Below, piece after piece: positions 25,644 to 33,800 of a DNA stretch of 64,000 bases. The number at the start of each line of letters is the position of its first letter. Position 1 is the first letter of the stretch. The position numbers and the translations under genes are program-made. Origin of the DNA: an uncultured Eubacteriales bacterium. GTDB taxonomy: Bacteria; Bacillota; Clostridia; Oscillospirales; CAG-272. Below the pieces are notes generated by a model. That model searched no databases. It had not been told where the DNA came from and worked only from the letters and a program-made list of their open reading frames with translations. The DNA lies in contig CAKRZR010000011.1 of the NCBI GenBank assembly GCA_934433485.1, forward strand, positions 18,655-82,654, read 5' to 3'.

Positions 25644-28220
25644 ATGACGAATAAGCTCACAATCGGAATCCTTGCGCATGTGGACGCCGGGAAAACCACG
25701 CTTGCGGAAGCGATGCTCTATCACGCCGGAAAAATCCGGAAGCTCGGCCGCGTGGATCAGCGCAACACATATTTGGACACACACGCCATTGAACGGGAAC
25801 GTGGGATCACCGTTTTCGCAAAGCAGGCGGTCTTTACCTATCGCGATATTCAGTTCACGTTGCTCGACACGCCGGGACACGTGGATTTTTCAGCGGAAAT
25901 GGAGCGCACACTGTCCATTCTCGATTACGCCGTGCTTGTGATCAGTGGTTCCGAGGGTGTGCAGGCGCATACACAAACCCTGTGGCACTTACTCCAGAAA
26001 TACCACATACCGGTCTTTTTATTTGTCACAAAGATGGACCTCGCCGGATGCGACAAGAGTGCGGTACTCTCCGCGCTGCGGAACGATATCGACTCCACCA
26101 TTGTGGATTTTACAGTTCCGGATTTTATGGAACAGGCGGCGATGCTCGATGAGGATTTGCTGGAGCATTTCATGGAGCACGGTTCCCTGCCGCACGCCGC
26201 AATGTCCCACAGAATCGCCACGCGTCGATTGTTTCCGTGTTATTTCGGCAGCGGACTGCGCATGGACGGTGTAGAGCATTTTCTCGATGCACTGGCAGAC
26301 TACACACTTCCCCCGACATACGGCGAAACGTTTGCGGCATCCGTTTATAAAATTGCGCACGACAGATCCGGCGCCAAGCTGACATATGTGAAGATCACAG
26401 GCGGCAGCTTGTCCGTGCGGCAGACGATCACGTATGTTCCCTTTGACAGTGACAGTGCGGTCACGGAGAAAATCACAGCAATCCGTCGCTATTCCGGCGA
26501 AAAATTTGACGCAATGGAAACGGCGGACGGTGGAGAGGTCTGCGCTGTGTTGGGATTGACGAAAACCTATGCCGGCGAAGGACTTGGCGCGTCCGCCGGT
26601 TCGCTCTCGCCGGTGATTGAGCCGGTGCTGCACTATAAGCTGTGTCTGCCGCGCGAGGTAGATCCGCAGACGTTTTATCCGAAGCTCCTGGAACTGGAAG
26701 AGGAAGAACCTGAGCTGCACCTATTGTGGAACGAACGTTTTCGGGAGATTCACACGCGGCTGATGGGGGAGGTGCAGACGGAAGTGCTGACCCGGTTGAT
26801 CGCGGATCGGTTCGGGATCAACGTGACTTTTGCGGACAGTCGGATCCTTTATCGGGAAACACTCCGCAAGCCCGTCGAGGGCGTCGGGCATTTTGAGCCG
26901 CTGCGCCATTACGCGGAGGTGCATCTTCTGCTTGAACCTTTGCCAGATGGAAGCGGACTCCAGTTTGACACGGCGGTTCCCGAAAATGTGTTGGAACGAA
27001 ACTGGCAGCGCCTGATTCTGACCCATCTGCGTGAAAAGCAGCATATTGGCGTGCTGACCGGCTCGCCTATCACCGACATGAAGATCACGTTGGTGGCAGG
27101 GCGTGCGCATCTCAAACACACACAGGGTGGCGATTTTCGTGAATCCACCTATCGTGCGGTGCGACAGGGATTGATGCTGGCAAAAGAAGCCGGTGACGCG
27201 GTGCTGCTGGAGCCGTACTACACGTTCCGTCTGGAGGTGCCGTCGGAACTGGTGGGACATGCGATCACGGACATTCTGCATCGCGAGGGTACTTTTTCGC
27301 AAAGTGAGGATCCGCACGGAATGACGGTTCTGTCCGGACGCGGTCCGGTTGCCACGTTTGCCGATTACGCGAAGGAGGTCGCTGCCTATACACATGGAAA
27401 AGGCCGTTTTTCCTGCCAGGTGGAGGGATACTATCCCTGCCACAATACAGCGGAGGTAGTCGCGGAAATGGCATATGACCCTACCGCCGATCTTGACAAC
27501 ACGCCGGATTCCGTGTTCTGTGCACGTGGCGCCGGATTTGTCGTCCCATGGGATCATGTACGGGAGTATATGCACCTTGAGGGCATTCGGCTATCCGAAG
27601 ATCCGACAGAAGCCTCTGTGGAAACAGTGCCGAAGCAGGCGTCAAAGGTAATAGAACGGAACCTGCGCATTGAAGAAAAAGAACTGGAAGCGATCATGGA
27701 GCGGGAATTTGGTCCGATCCGACGGCGCGTATATTCCAAACCGGAGCAGGCGCATGTACCAAATCCGGCGATACCGAAATACAAAAAATCTCTGTTTATC
27801 ATCGACGGTTACAATGTCATTTTCGCATGGGATGAACTGACCGCGCTTGCCGAACACGATCTGTCACAGGCAAGGGACAGTCTCTGCGATATTCTCGCGA
27901 ATTACCAGGCATACACCGGGCGCGAGATGGTGTTGGTCTTTGACGCGTACAACGTGAAGGGCGCCGTGGAACGAAAATTCGATGTGCAGGGGTTACATGT
28001 AGTATACACGAAGGAAGGCGAGCTTGGCGACACATATATCGAAAAGCTCGTCCACACGATCGGAAACGATTATTCTGTACGCGTTGTGACATCGGATGGG
28101 CTGATCCAATTACAGGCGGTACGCTCCGGCGTGCTGCGGCTGTCGGCGAGAGAGTTTCGCAGTGAGATTTTAGCCGTGGACGCGGAAATCGCAGAACTTT
28201 TGCGTGCTTTGCCAAAATAA
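25644..28220 (+). CDS. Tet(M)-like ribosomal GTPase fused to a Rae1/YacP-type NYN endoribonuclease
   Basis: 858 residues; ATG 25644 with GAGGTG upstream. About 1-650 is an EF-G-like GTPase of the Tet(M)/ribosomal-protection class: G1 AHVDAGKT, RGITV, DTPGHVDF, TKMD, followed by domains II-V. The domain IV tip reads HLKHTQGGDF, not the SPVSTPADF type I remember for Tet(M), so tetracycline rescue is doubtful. About 715-858 (27786-28217) matches Rae1/YacP, the ribosome-linked A-site mRNase of Bacillus: IIDGYNVIFAW, ARDSL, YQAYTG, VFDAYNVKG, YTKEGELGDTYIEKL, VTSDGLIQ, LRLSAREF, with its acidic NYN residues kept. Inference: the GTPase delivers the nuclease to, or clears it from, the A site. Confidence 0.9.
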   Translation: MTNKLTIGILAHVDAGKTTLAEAMLYHAGKIRKLGRVDQRNTYLDTHAIERERGITVFAKQAVFTYRDIQFTLLDTPGHVDFSAEMERTLSILDYAVLVISGSEGVQAHTQTLWHLLQKYHIPVFLFVTKMDLAGCDKSAVLSALRNDIDSTIVDFTVPDFMEQAAMLDEDLLEHFMEHGSLPHAAMSHRIATRRLFPCYFGSGLRMDGVEHFLDALADYTLPPTYGETFAASVYKIAHDRSGAKLTYVKITGGSLSVRQTITYVPFDSDSAVTEKITAIRRYSGEKFDAMETADGGEVCAVLGLTKTYAGEGLGASAGSLSPVIEPVLHYKLCLPREVDPQTFYPKLLELEEEEPELHLLWNERFREIHTRLMGEVQTEVLTRLIADRFGINVTFADSRILYRETLRKPVEGVGHFEPLRHYAEVHLLLEPLPDGSGLQFDTAVPENVLERNWQRLILTHLREKQHIGVLTGSPITDMKITLVAGRAHLKHTQGGDFRESTYRAVRQGLMLAKEAGDAVLLEPYYTFRLEVPSELVGHAITDILHREGTFSQSEDPHGMTVLSGRGPVATFADYAKEVAAYTHGKGRFSCQVEGYYPCHNTAEVVAEMAYDPTADLDNTPDSVFCARGAGFVVPWDHVREYMHLEGIRLSEDPTEASVETVPKQASKVIERNLRIEEKELEAIMEREFGPIRRRVYSKPEQAHVPNPAIPKYKKSLFIIDGYNVIFAWDELTALAEHDLSQARDSLCDILANYQAYTGREMVLVFDAYNVKGAVERKFDVQGLHVVYTKEGELGDTYIEKLVHTIGNDYSVRVVTSDGLIQLQAVRSGVLRLSAREFRSEILAVDAEIAELLRALPK

Positions 28221-28221
28221 C

Positions 28222-28268
28222 GAAAATACCGTGAGAAGCGTTTCTGCTATAATTCTCACGGTATTTTC
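28222..28268. terminator. Bidirectional terminator
   Basis: Perfect 16-bp stem GAAAATACCGTGAGAA / TTCTCACGGTATTTTC, 15-base loop, between two convergent genes. Confidence 0.93.
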
Positions 28269-28727
28269 CTATATTCGTTTTCTGCGGCTGCGCAGCTCTC
28301 GGATCAGGTTTGAGAACATCGACACGACAAGCACGCCGCACGCGATACTGAACACCACGCGCAAGGTTTCCATCGCTTTGATGGCAAAATAGGCGCGGTG
28401 ATTGTGGACAAGGGCAGTCATGGTATAATAAAACGATTGCCCGGGCAATAACGGCAGGATCGCTGGAATGAGAAATACATTGGTCGGCGCTTTCTGTATC
28501 CGCGCAAAAGCCTCTGCCCACAGCGCCGCGAAGATTGCCGCAATCATATTGCAGGTGAACGCGTCGACGTAGAAGGTATGTGCGATCCGATACGCCAGCC
28601 AGGTGAGCACGCCGCCCGGCACGGTGACAATCAGATGGCGCGGCGATACACGCCAAAACAGAGAAAAGCCGAGTGTGCCGAGAAACGCCGCGAACAGTTC
28701 CCACAGGATTTCAAGATTTTCTGTCAT
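28269..28727 (-). CDS. Threonine/serine exporter, C-terminal half (ThrE_2)
   Basis: 152 residues, about five membrane helices, with LIPAILPLLPGQSFYYTM and LGTLGFSLFWRVSP, signatures of the DUF3815/ThrE_2 half of amino-acid exporters. ThrE is one protein in Corynebacterium and two in many Firmicutes. The ATG overlaps the stop of the other half (ATGA), implying coupled synthesis of a two-subunit exporter. Confidence 0.87.
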   Translation of the reverse strand: MTENLEILWELFAAFLGTLGFSLFWRVSPRHLIVTVPGGVLTWLAYRIAHTFYVDAFTCNMIAAIFAALWAEAFARIQKAPTNVFLIPAILPLLPGQSFYYTMTALVHNHRAYFAIKAMETLRVVFSIACGVLVVSMFSNLIRELRSRRKRI

Positions 28728-29557
28728 GACGCGAGCCCTCCAAGCAGTGTGACGGACACCACATAGCCAATGGCGATGGCAAGTGCGACAATGAGCGCTT
28801 CCGCAAAGCGACGGAATCCGGTCATGATGTCTGCGTTCAGCAGCTCACGGATGCCGTTTGTCATATTGAGCGTCGGAATGAAAAGCATGATGGTGCCGAT
28901 CATCACGTGATCCACCTTTTCGCCGATCGACAGCCATACAAGCAAAATCGACAGGCAGCCGGCGGTCAGACTCGCGATGAGGGTATAGAGAAACTGATTC
29001 ATGCTGCGCAGTTCCAGATAGTGATCCATGGCGAACACGACACACGCAATGACAGCGGCTGCCAATGCATCCCGGAAGCTGCCGCCGAAAAAGAGACAAA
29101 ATCCGCCGGCGCCTACAAGGTAGCCAAACCATTCCACAACACGGGCATATTTTCCATACGGCGAATCCGGCACCGACGCGAGCATGCGCTCGATCTCCGA
29201 CACATCCGGTGTTTCTCTGCAGATCTGCCGCGCGAATGCGTTGTATTTTTCAAGCTTTCCGAGATTATTCGCAGGGATCCCGACACGTACCGCCTGGGTA
29301 TAGTGACGTCCGTCCGGCGCACGGTAGGTGATGACAATCTGAGATGGGATGGAGTGCAGTTCGTATTCTGTTATGCCGTATGCGGTAAAGATACGGCTCA
29401 TGGTATCCTCCACACGACGTATTTCCGAGCCGCACGTGATCATCGCGCGACCAAGGCAAAGTATTACATGCAGAAACGCGTCCGGATCCCGTGCCGGAAT
29501 GTGTGCAGCGTTCTCGCATAAACGGTTTTCTCTCATGGCGCAATACGGAATTGACAC
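28724..29557 (-). CDS. Threonine/serine exporter, N-terminal half (ThrE, DUF1212)
   Basis: 277 residues if the GTG at 29557 is used; ATG 29536 is an equal alternative and neither has a clear ribosome site. The soluble N-terminal part carries the family signature ALxxGRAMITCGSEIRRVEDTMSRI, then RQICRE and five membrane segments (GYLVGAGGFCLFFGGSFRDAL onward), with GTIMLFIPTLNMTNGIRELLNADIMTG. Pairs with the downstream C-terminal half. Region 29558-29857 upstream has no gene, only the promoter at 29774. Confidence 0.85.
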   Translation of the reverse strand: MSIPYCAMRENRLCENAAHIPARDPDAFLHVILCLGRAMITCGSEIRRVEDTMSRIFTAYGITEYELHSIPSQIVITYRAPDGRHYTQAVRVGIPANNLGKLEKYNAFARQICRETPDVSEIERMLASVPDSPYGKYARVVEWFGYLVGAGGFCLFFGGSFRDALAAAVIACVVFAMDHYLELRSMNQFLYTLIASLTAGCLSILLVWLSIGEKVDHVMIGTIMLFIPTLNMTNGIRELLNADIMTGFRRFAEALIVALAIAIGYVVSVTLLGGLAS

Positions 29558-29773
29558 GCAAAACCATTGGATAGGCGGATACGGTTTTGTATTTCTGGCG
29601 GCATACGGATTGCCTCGCTTCTCTATGAAATCTATGGAGCCGCTCTGTGTACATCCCTATGAAATCAGCGGTTTCCTACTTTATAGTATACCATATTCGA
29701 GCTTTTTCGTCAATCGAATTTTCACGATTCCCATTCTGAACTTTTGTGAGACAGAGAGAATCCACGTTTTCTC

Positions 29774-29802
29774 TTGCAAATGCCGCTGTAATGTGTTATA
29801 CT
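29774..29802 (+). promoter_or_regulatory. Promoter of the esterase gene
   Basis: -35 TTGCAA (29774-29779), 17-base spacer, -10 TATACT (29797-29802), 55 bases ahead of the ATG at 29858. Confidence 0.7.
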
Positions 29803-29857
29803 ACTATTACAATAGCGCGAAAACAACAATCTCTCATAGCAAAGGAAGGTCAATACC

Positions 29858-30934
29858 ATGGTACATTCGGAAGTTCAGATTTTGGGCGCACTTCCCTCTC
29901 TGCTCCGGCAAAATGGCAAACAGATCGAAACCGCCGGCGGTTGGATGGAAAACAGAGACGCACTGCGCGATGCGATACTCAAATTCTTCTATGGAGGCAT
30001 GCCTCCGGAACCCACGGTTTTTGTTCTTGAGTTGGCGGAGGAAGCAAACGGCTGCAGTACATACAGGATACGGGCAGGCAGTGACGAACGGCAGGTGACG
30101 ATCCTGCTGCGGCTCTACCGTCCGGAAAAGGCGGGAAAGCTGCCTGTATTGGTCTGCGGTGACGGCTGCTGGCAGGAGTTCAATGACGAAATCATCCGTG
30201 CCGCGCTCGACCGTGGGTATGCTGTAGCGCATTTTGATCGCTGCGATGCTGCCGGTGATGCGTACCACTACGATCCGCCGCATAAGCTGTTCGATATTTA
30301 CCCGGACGGACACTTTACCATTTTGTCCGCGTGGGCATGGGCATACAAGCGAGTTGTCGATGCCCTTTATATGATGGATTTCGTGGATCGGGAGAAAATC
30401 GGCGTCACCGGTCACTCGCGCGGCGGCAAAACGGTGCTGCTCGCGGCGGCTGCGGACGAACGGATCACCTACGCGAACCCGAACGACAGCGGCGCAAACG
30501 GCTGTGGTTGTTATCGGGTATTGCAGCTCGAGCCGGACAGCGATCGCGACAAACGCAACGAAACGATGGCGGATCTCTTAAACGCGATTCCGCAATGGGT
30601 AGGCGAAGAGTTGCAGAAATATAACGGTCGCGAAACGGAGATGCCGTACGATCTGCACTTTGTCAAAGCGCTGGCTGCTCCCCGCGGGCTCTTTGAAACG
30701 GAGGCGCTCGGCGATATCTGGGCAAACCCCAAAGGCACCTATCTGACATGGTTGGCGGCACGCGATGTGTACAGGTTGTTTGGCAAACCGGAAATGGAAG
30801 GAATCCGGTATCGCGAAGGCGGTCACGCGCATACACGCGGCGATGTCATGGCGTTCCTCGATTTTATAGACGGAAAATTCGTACAGGAGCCATATTTCCG
30901 CAAGGAATCGTTCCACAAGGACTATGCGTTATAA
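29858..30934 (+). CDS. Alpha/beta hydrolase resembling CE15 glucuronoyl esterases
   Basis: 358 residues, no signal peptide. The nucleophile elbow GVTGHSRGGKTVL has the S-R-x-G-K pattern of glucuronoyl esterase/acetyl-xylan esterase-like proteins, where GCSRxGK is usual; here Cys is His. NPNDSGANGCGCYR corresponds to the strand bearing the acidic residue in CE15 (usually a Glu-rich ESGxGG), here with Asp/Asn. A candidate catalytic His lies in REGGHAHTRGDVMAFLDFI. Lack of export signal argues for an intracellular ester or small-molecule substrate. AGGAAGGTC site before the ATG. Confidence 0.75.
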   Translation: MVHSEVQILGALPSLLRQNGKQIETAGGWMENRDALRDAILKFFYGGMPPEPTVFVLELAEEANGCSTYRIRAGSDERQVTILLRLYRPEKAGKLPVLVCGDGCWQEFNDEIIRAALDRGYAVAHFDRCDAAGDAYHYDPPHKLFDIYPDGHFTILSAWAWAYKRVVDALYMMDFVDREKIGVTGHSRGGKTVLLAAAADERITYANPNDSGANGCGCYRVLQLEPDSDRDKRNETMADLLNAIPQWVGEELQKYNGRETEMPYDLHFVKALAAPRGLFETEALGDIWANPKGTYLTWLAARDVYRLFGKPEMEGIRYREGGHAHTRGDVMAFLDFIDGKFVQEPYFRKESFHKDYAL

Positions 30935-30936
30935 AA

Positions 30937-30975
30937 AAGGCGGTGCATATCCAATCGGGTACGCACCGCTTTATT
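30937..30975. terminator. Bidirectional terminator
   Basis: Stem AAGGCGGTGC / GCACCGCTTT (one wobble) with a 16-base loop, flanked by A-run and T-rich sequence; separates the esterase and the convergent oxidoreductase. Confidence 0.75.
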
Positions 30976-30988
30976 CTATTTTCGGGAA

Positions 30989-32035
30989 TTACAGCTTCAC
31001 TTCAGCGTGCTGTTCCGCAGAACGATAAATGCCGTCGAGCATGCGCTGTACGGTCACGGCGTCCTCAATCGGAGAGATCGGGGTCTTGCCGGTGTTCAGA
31101 CAGTCGATAAAGTGGCGGATTTCTTCCTCAAAGTAGTCGTTCGGGGTAACCTCCGGCTGCACGGTGGAGAGATAACCTTCTTCATCCTCGCCGTAGATGG
31201 TCAGAGGCTCGAAGGTGCAGCCAGCCTTGGAGCCGAAGATCTGGGTCGTAGCGGATTCCGTGCCGTTGATCGCCCATGCGATTTCCGCGACCATGGATTT
31301 ACCGCCTTCAAAGCGGAAGAACACGCTTGCGGAGTCCTCTGTATTGAATACGCCGTTGCCTTTGCCGAACGGTTCCCATCTGCCAACACCCTTGGTCTTG
31401 TAATCGCCGATGCGGTAGGAGGTTTCCGCGGATACGCTAATCGGCTTCGGTCTGCCCATCAAATACCAGGTACGGTCAATGGCGTGTACACCGATGTCGA
31501 GAACGGGACCGCCGCCAGCCAGTTCCTTATCGGTGAACCAGCCACCAGGTGTGCCGCGACGACGTACATAGGAGGTCTTGGCGTAGTAGATCTCGCCAAA
31601 CTTGCCTTCCTCGCGCAGTTCGACCATCTTCTGCTGTTCCGCCCCATAGCGGGTAACAACGGCGAGCATGAACTGTACGCCTGCTTCTTTGACTGCCTTT
31701 TCGATCGCCAGACCCTGTTCGAGGCTTGCGGCAAGCGGCTTCTCGCAGAGGATATTTTTACCGGCCTTGGCAGCGGCGATGGCTACCGGTGCGTGTGCGG
31801 CAGTCCAAACGCAGATGTCGATGTAGTCCACATCCGGCTCTCCAGCGAGCAATTCCTCGACAGATGCATAGTAATGCGGGATACCGAATTTTTCCGCAGC
31901 GTCCTTGGCACGTTCCGGTACGATGTCCGCGATGGCAACAACCTCCGCGATGTCTTTCAGCTTTTCATAAGCCGGCAGGTGTGCGCTCGTTGCGATATTG
32001 CCGGCGCCGATGATACCAACTTTCAGTTTCTTCAT
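30989..32035 (-). CDS. Gfo/Idh/MocA-family oxidoreductase
   Basis: 348 residues. NAD(P)-binding Rossmann fold GIIGAGNIATSAHLPAYEKL, the EKPLA motif (NILCEKPLAASLEQG) with the conserved Lys, and a C-terminal alpha/beta domain with GGGPVLDIGVHAIDRTWYLMG, whose Asp/His pair fits the active site. Substrates in this family are sugars, inositols or their derivatives. Monocistronic, with a consensus promoter at 32076. Confidence 0.92.
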   Translation of the reverse strand: MKKLKVGIIGAGNIATSAHLPAYEKLKDIAEVVAIADIVPERAKDAAEKFGIPHYYASVEELLAGEPDVDYIDICVWTAAHAPVAIAAAKAGKNILCEKPLAASLEQGLAIEKAVKEAGVQFMLAVVTRYGAEQQKMVELREEGKFGEIYYAKTSYVRRRGTPGGWFTDKELAGGGPVLDIGVHAIDRTWYLMGRPKPISVSAETSYRIGDYKTKGVGRWEPFGKGNGVFNTEDSASVFFRFEGGKSMVAEIAWAINGTESATTQIFGSKAGCTFEPLTIYGEDEEGYLSTVQPEVTPNDYFEEEIRHFIDCLNTGKTPISPIEDAVTVQRMLDGIYRSAEQHAEVKL

Positions 32036-32075
32036 AGATAATCATTCTCCTTTACAGGTATGAAATTCTGCCGAT

Positions 32076-32104
32076 AGTATAGCACAGATTCCGCGCGGTG
32101 TCAA
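32076..32104 (-). promoter_or_regulatory. Consensus promoter of the oxidoreductase gene
   Basis: Minus strand: -35 TTGACA (32104-32099), 17-base spacer, extended -10 TGC-TATACT (32081-32076). The -35 is perfect. Confidence 0.8.
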
Positions 32105-32194
32105 GTGGGAATGACGCCTTTTCGGGAAAATAGACGATTCCTGTCATTTCGCGCTTCTATCCGCGACTCGTTGGATGTGCAGTCGGATCGGGAT

Positions 32195-33691
32195 TCAGGA
32201 AAGTGCGGACAGAGCGGATTCCAGATCTGCCGCGATGTCCTCCACATCCTCAATACCGACGGAGAGACGGATGAGCTCCGGACTGACGCCGCATTCCGCA
32301 AGCTGCGCGTCGGTGAGCTGGCGGTGCGTAGTCGATGCCGGATGGAGCAGGCACGTGCGACTATCCGCGACATGGGTTACGATGGCTGCAAGACGCATAT
32401 GATCCATCAGCCTGGTCGCCGCCTCTCTGCCTCCCTTTACGCCGAACGCGATCACACCGCTGGAACCGTGCGGGAGATACTTTTCCGCGCGCGCGTGATA
32501 GCGGTTATCCGGAAGATCGGGATAGTTCACCCATTCCACCATCGGATGATGTGCGAGATAGGACGCTATCGTCCGTGCGTTTTCGCAGTGTTTTTTCATA
32601 CGCAGCGGCAGCGTTTCCAATCCAACGTTGAGCAGGAATGCGTTCATTGGCGCTTGTACGGAGCCGAGATCCCGCATGAGCTGTGCTGTGGCTTTGGTGA
32701 TGTACGCCGCCTTACCGAATTTTTCCGCATAGGTAATGCCGTGGTAGGATTCGTCCGGTGTACACAGTCCCGGATACTTATCCGCGTGTGCCATCCAGTC
32801 AAAATTGCCGCTGTCCACGATCACGCCGCCGATGGTGGACGCGTGACCTTCCATATATTTTGTGGTCGAATGGGTTACGATATCCGCGCCGAACCGGATC
32901 GGCTGACAGTTGACCGGCGTCGGGAACGTATTGTCCACAATCAGCGGCACACCGATCTGGTGCGCGGCGGCGGCGAAGGTCTCGATATCCAGCACAACGA
33001 GAGACGGATTGGACAGGTTTTCCGCAAAGACACATTTGGTGTTCGGCTTCGCGGCGGCTGTGATCTCGTCGGCGGTGGAATCCGGTGAGATAAAGGTCAC
33101 ATCCACACCCATTTTCCGCATTGTTACGTCCAAGAGATTGAATGTACCGCCATAGATCGCCGCGGAGGAGATCACATGATCCCCGGCGGCGCAGATATTG
33201 AACAGCGCGTAAAAGGACGCTGCCTGCCCTGAGGAGGTGAGCATCGCAGCCGTGCCGCCTTCCAACGCGGCGATTTTCGCAGCCACCGCATCGCAGGTCG
33301 GATTGGCGAGCCGGGAATAGAAATAGCCGGAATCCTCCAGATCAAACAATTTCCCCATCTGCTCGCTCGAGGCGTACTTGAATGTGGTGCTCTGGACGAT
33401 CGGCAGCACGCGCGGTTCTCCGTTTTTCGGTGTATACCCGGACTGCACACATTTGGTCGCCATGTGGTATTCCGTTCCCGCCGCAAGCTTTTCACGCAAA
33501 ATGTCGATCGCTTCTATGTACAACGGATCCAATTCGCAGCCATCGCCCCCGCATTCCTCATTCGCCTGACAAATCGCGCCAAGCAGTTCCACGGTATTTC
33601 CCGCCCCCGCAAGATATTTTCGGGAAGGCTCGTCAATCAGCTCCCAACCGGACGCGGCGAATTTTTCCAGTATTGCGTGCAGTCTTTCCAT
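32195..33691 (-). CDS. O-acetylhomoserine sulfhydrylase-like PLP enzyme with N-terminal extension
   Basis: 498 residues; ATG 33691 (MERLHAILEKF) with AGGAG seven bases upstream; the longer open frame to 33772 has no such site. From about residue 75 it is a Cys/Met-metabolism PLP enzyme: YFYSRLANPTCDAVAAKIAALEGG, the cofactor-stacking region SSGQAASFYALF, IVDNTFPTPV, and the Schiff-base Lys in THSTTKYMEGHAS. HPASTTHRQL and the length favour O-acetylhomoserine sulfhydrylase (MetY). The first 75 residues (SGWELIDEPSRKYLAG, CGGDGCELDP) are an unusual extension with two cysteines and no family I recognise. Confidence 0.88.
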   Translation of the reverse strand: MERLHAILEKFAASGWELIDEPSRKYLAGAGNTVELLGAICQANEECGGDGCELDPLYIEAIDILREKLAAGTEYHMATKCVQSGYTPKNGEPRVLPIVQSTTFKYASSEQMGKLFDLEDSGYFYSRLANPTCDAVAAKIAALEGGTAAMLTSSGQAASFYALFNICAAGDHVISSAAIYGGTFNLLDVTMRKMGVDVTFISPDSTADEITAAAKPNTKCVFAENLSNPSLVVLDIETFAAAAHQIGVPLIVDNTFPTPVNCQPIRFGADIVTHSTTKYMEGHASTIGGVIVDSGNFDWMAHADKYPGLCTPDESYHGITYAEKFGKAAYITKATAQLMRDLGSVQAPMNAFLLNVGLETLPLRMKKHCENARTIASYLAHHPMVEWVNYPDLPDNRYHARAEKYLPHGSSGVIAFGVKGGREAATRLMDHMRLAAIVTHVADSRTCLLHPASTTHRQLTDAQLAECGVSPELIRLSVGIEDVEDIAADLESALSALS

Positions 33692-33720
33692 AAGTGTGCT
33701 CCTTGTCATCTGTAATATCG

Positions 33721-33763
33721 CAAACGGCGGCAGAGGCAATCCCATACCAACCGTCGCCGTTTG
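33721..33763 (-). promoter_or_regulatory. Hairpin between glnS and the sulfhydrylase gene
   Basis: Eleven-bp inverted repeat CAAACGGCGGC / GTCGCCGTTTG (one wobble) in the 109-base gap. No T-run follows on the minus strand, so it is not an obvious terminator; it could be an attenuator or an mRNA-stability element. It does not match T-box or SAM-I riboswitch landmarks. Confidence 0.45.
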
Positions 33764-33800
33764 ATTTGTCAAAAAAACGATTTTGTCTGCCTGCGGGAAT

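Noticed and set aside
25622..25654. Ten-codon leader peptide (MKSLEVYYDE) overlapping the GTPase-nuclease start
   Set aside because: Its ATG coincides with the expected transcription start, it has no ribosome site, and there is no attenuator hairpin. Probably chance.
25644..27785. Tetracycline-resistance gene
   Set aside because: Fold is Tet(M)-like, but the domain IV tip is not conserved and the gene is fused to a nuclease and has no mobile flanks.
33692..33800. SAM or other riboswitch before the sulfhydrylase gene
   Set aside because: Only a simple hairpin is visible; no S-box helices or conserved core sequences.
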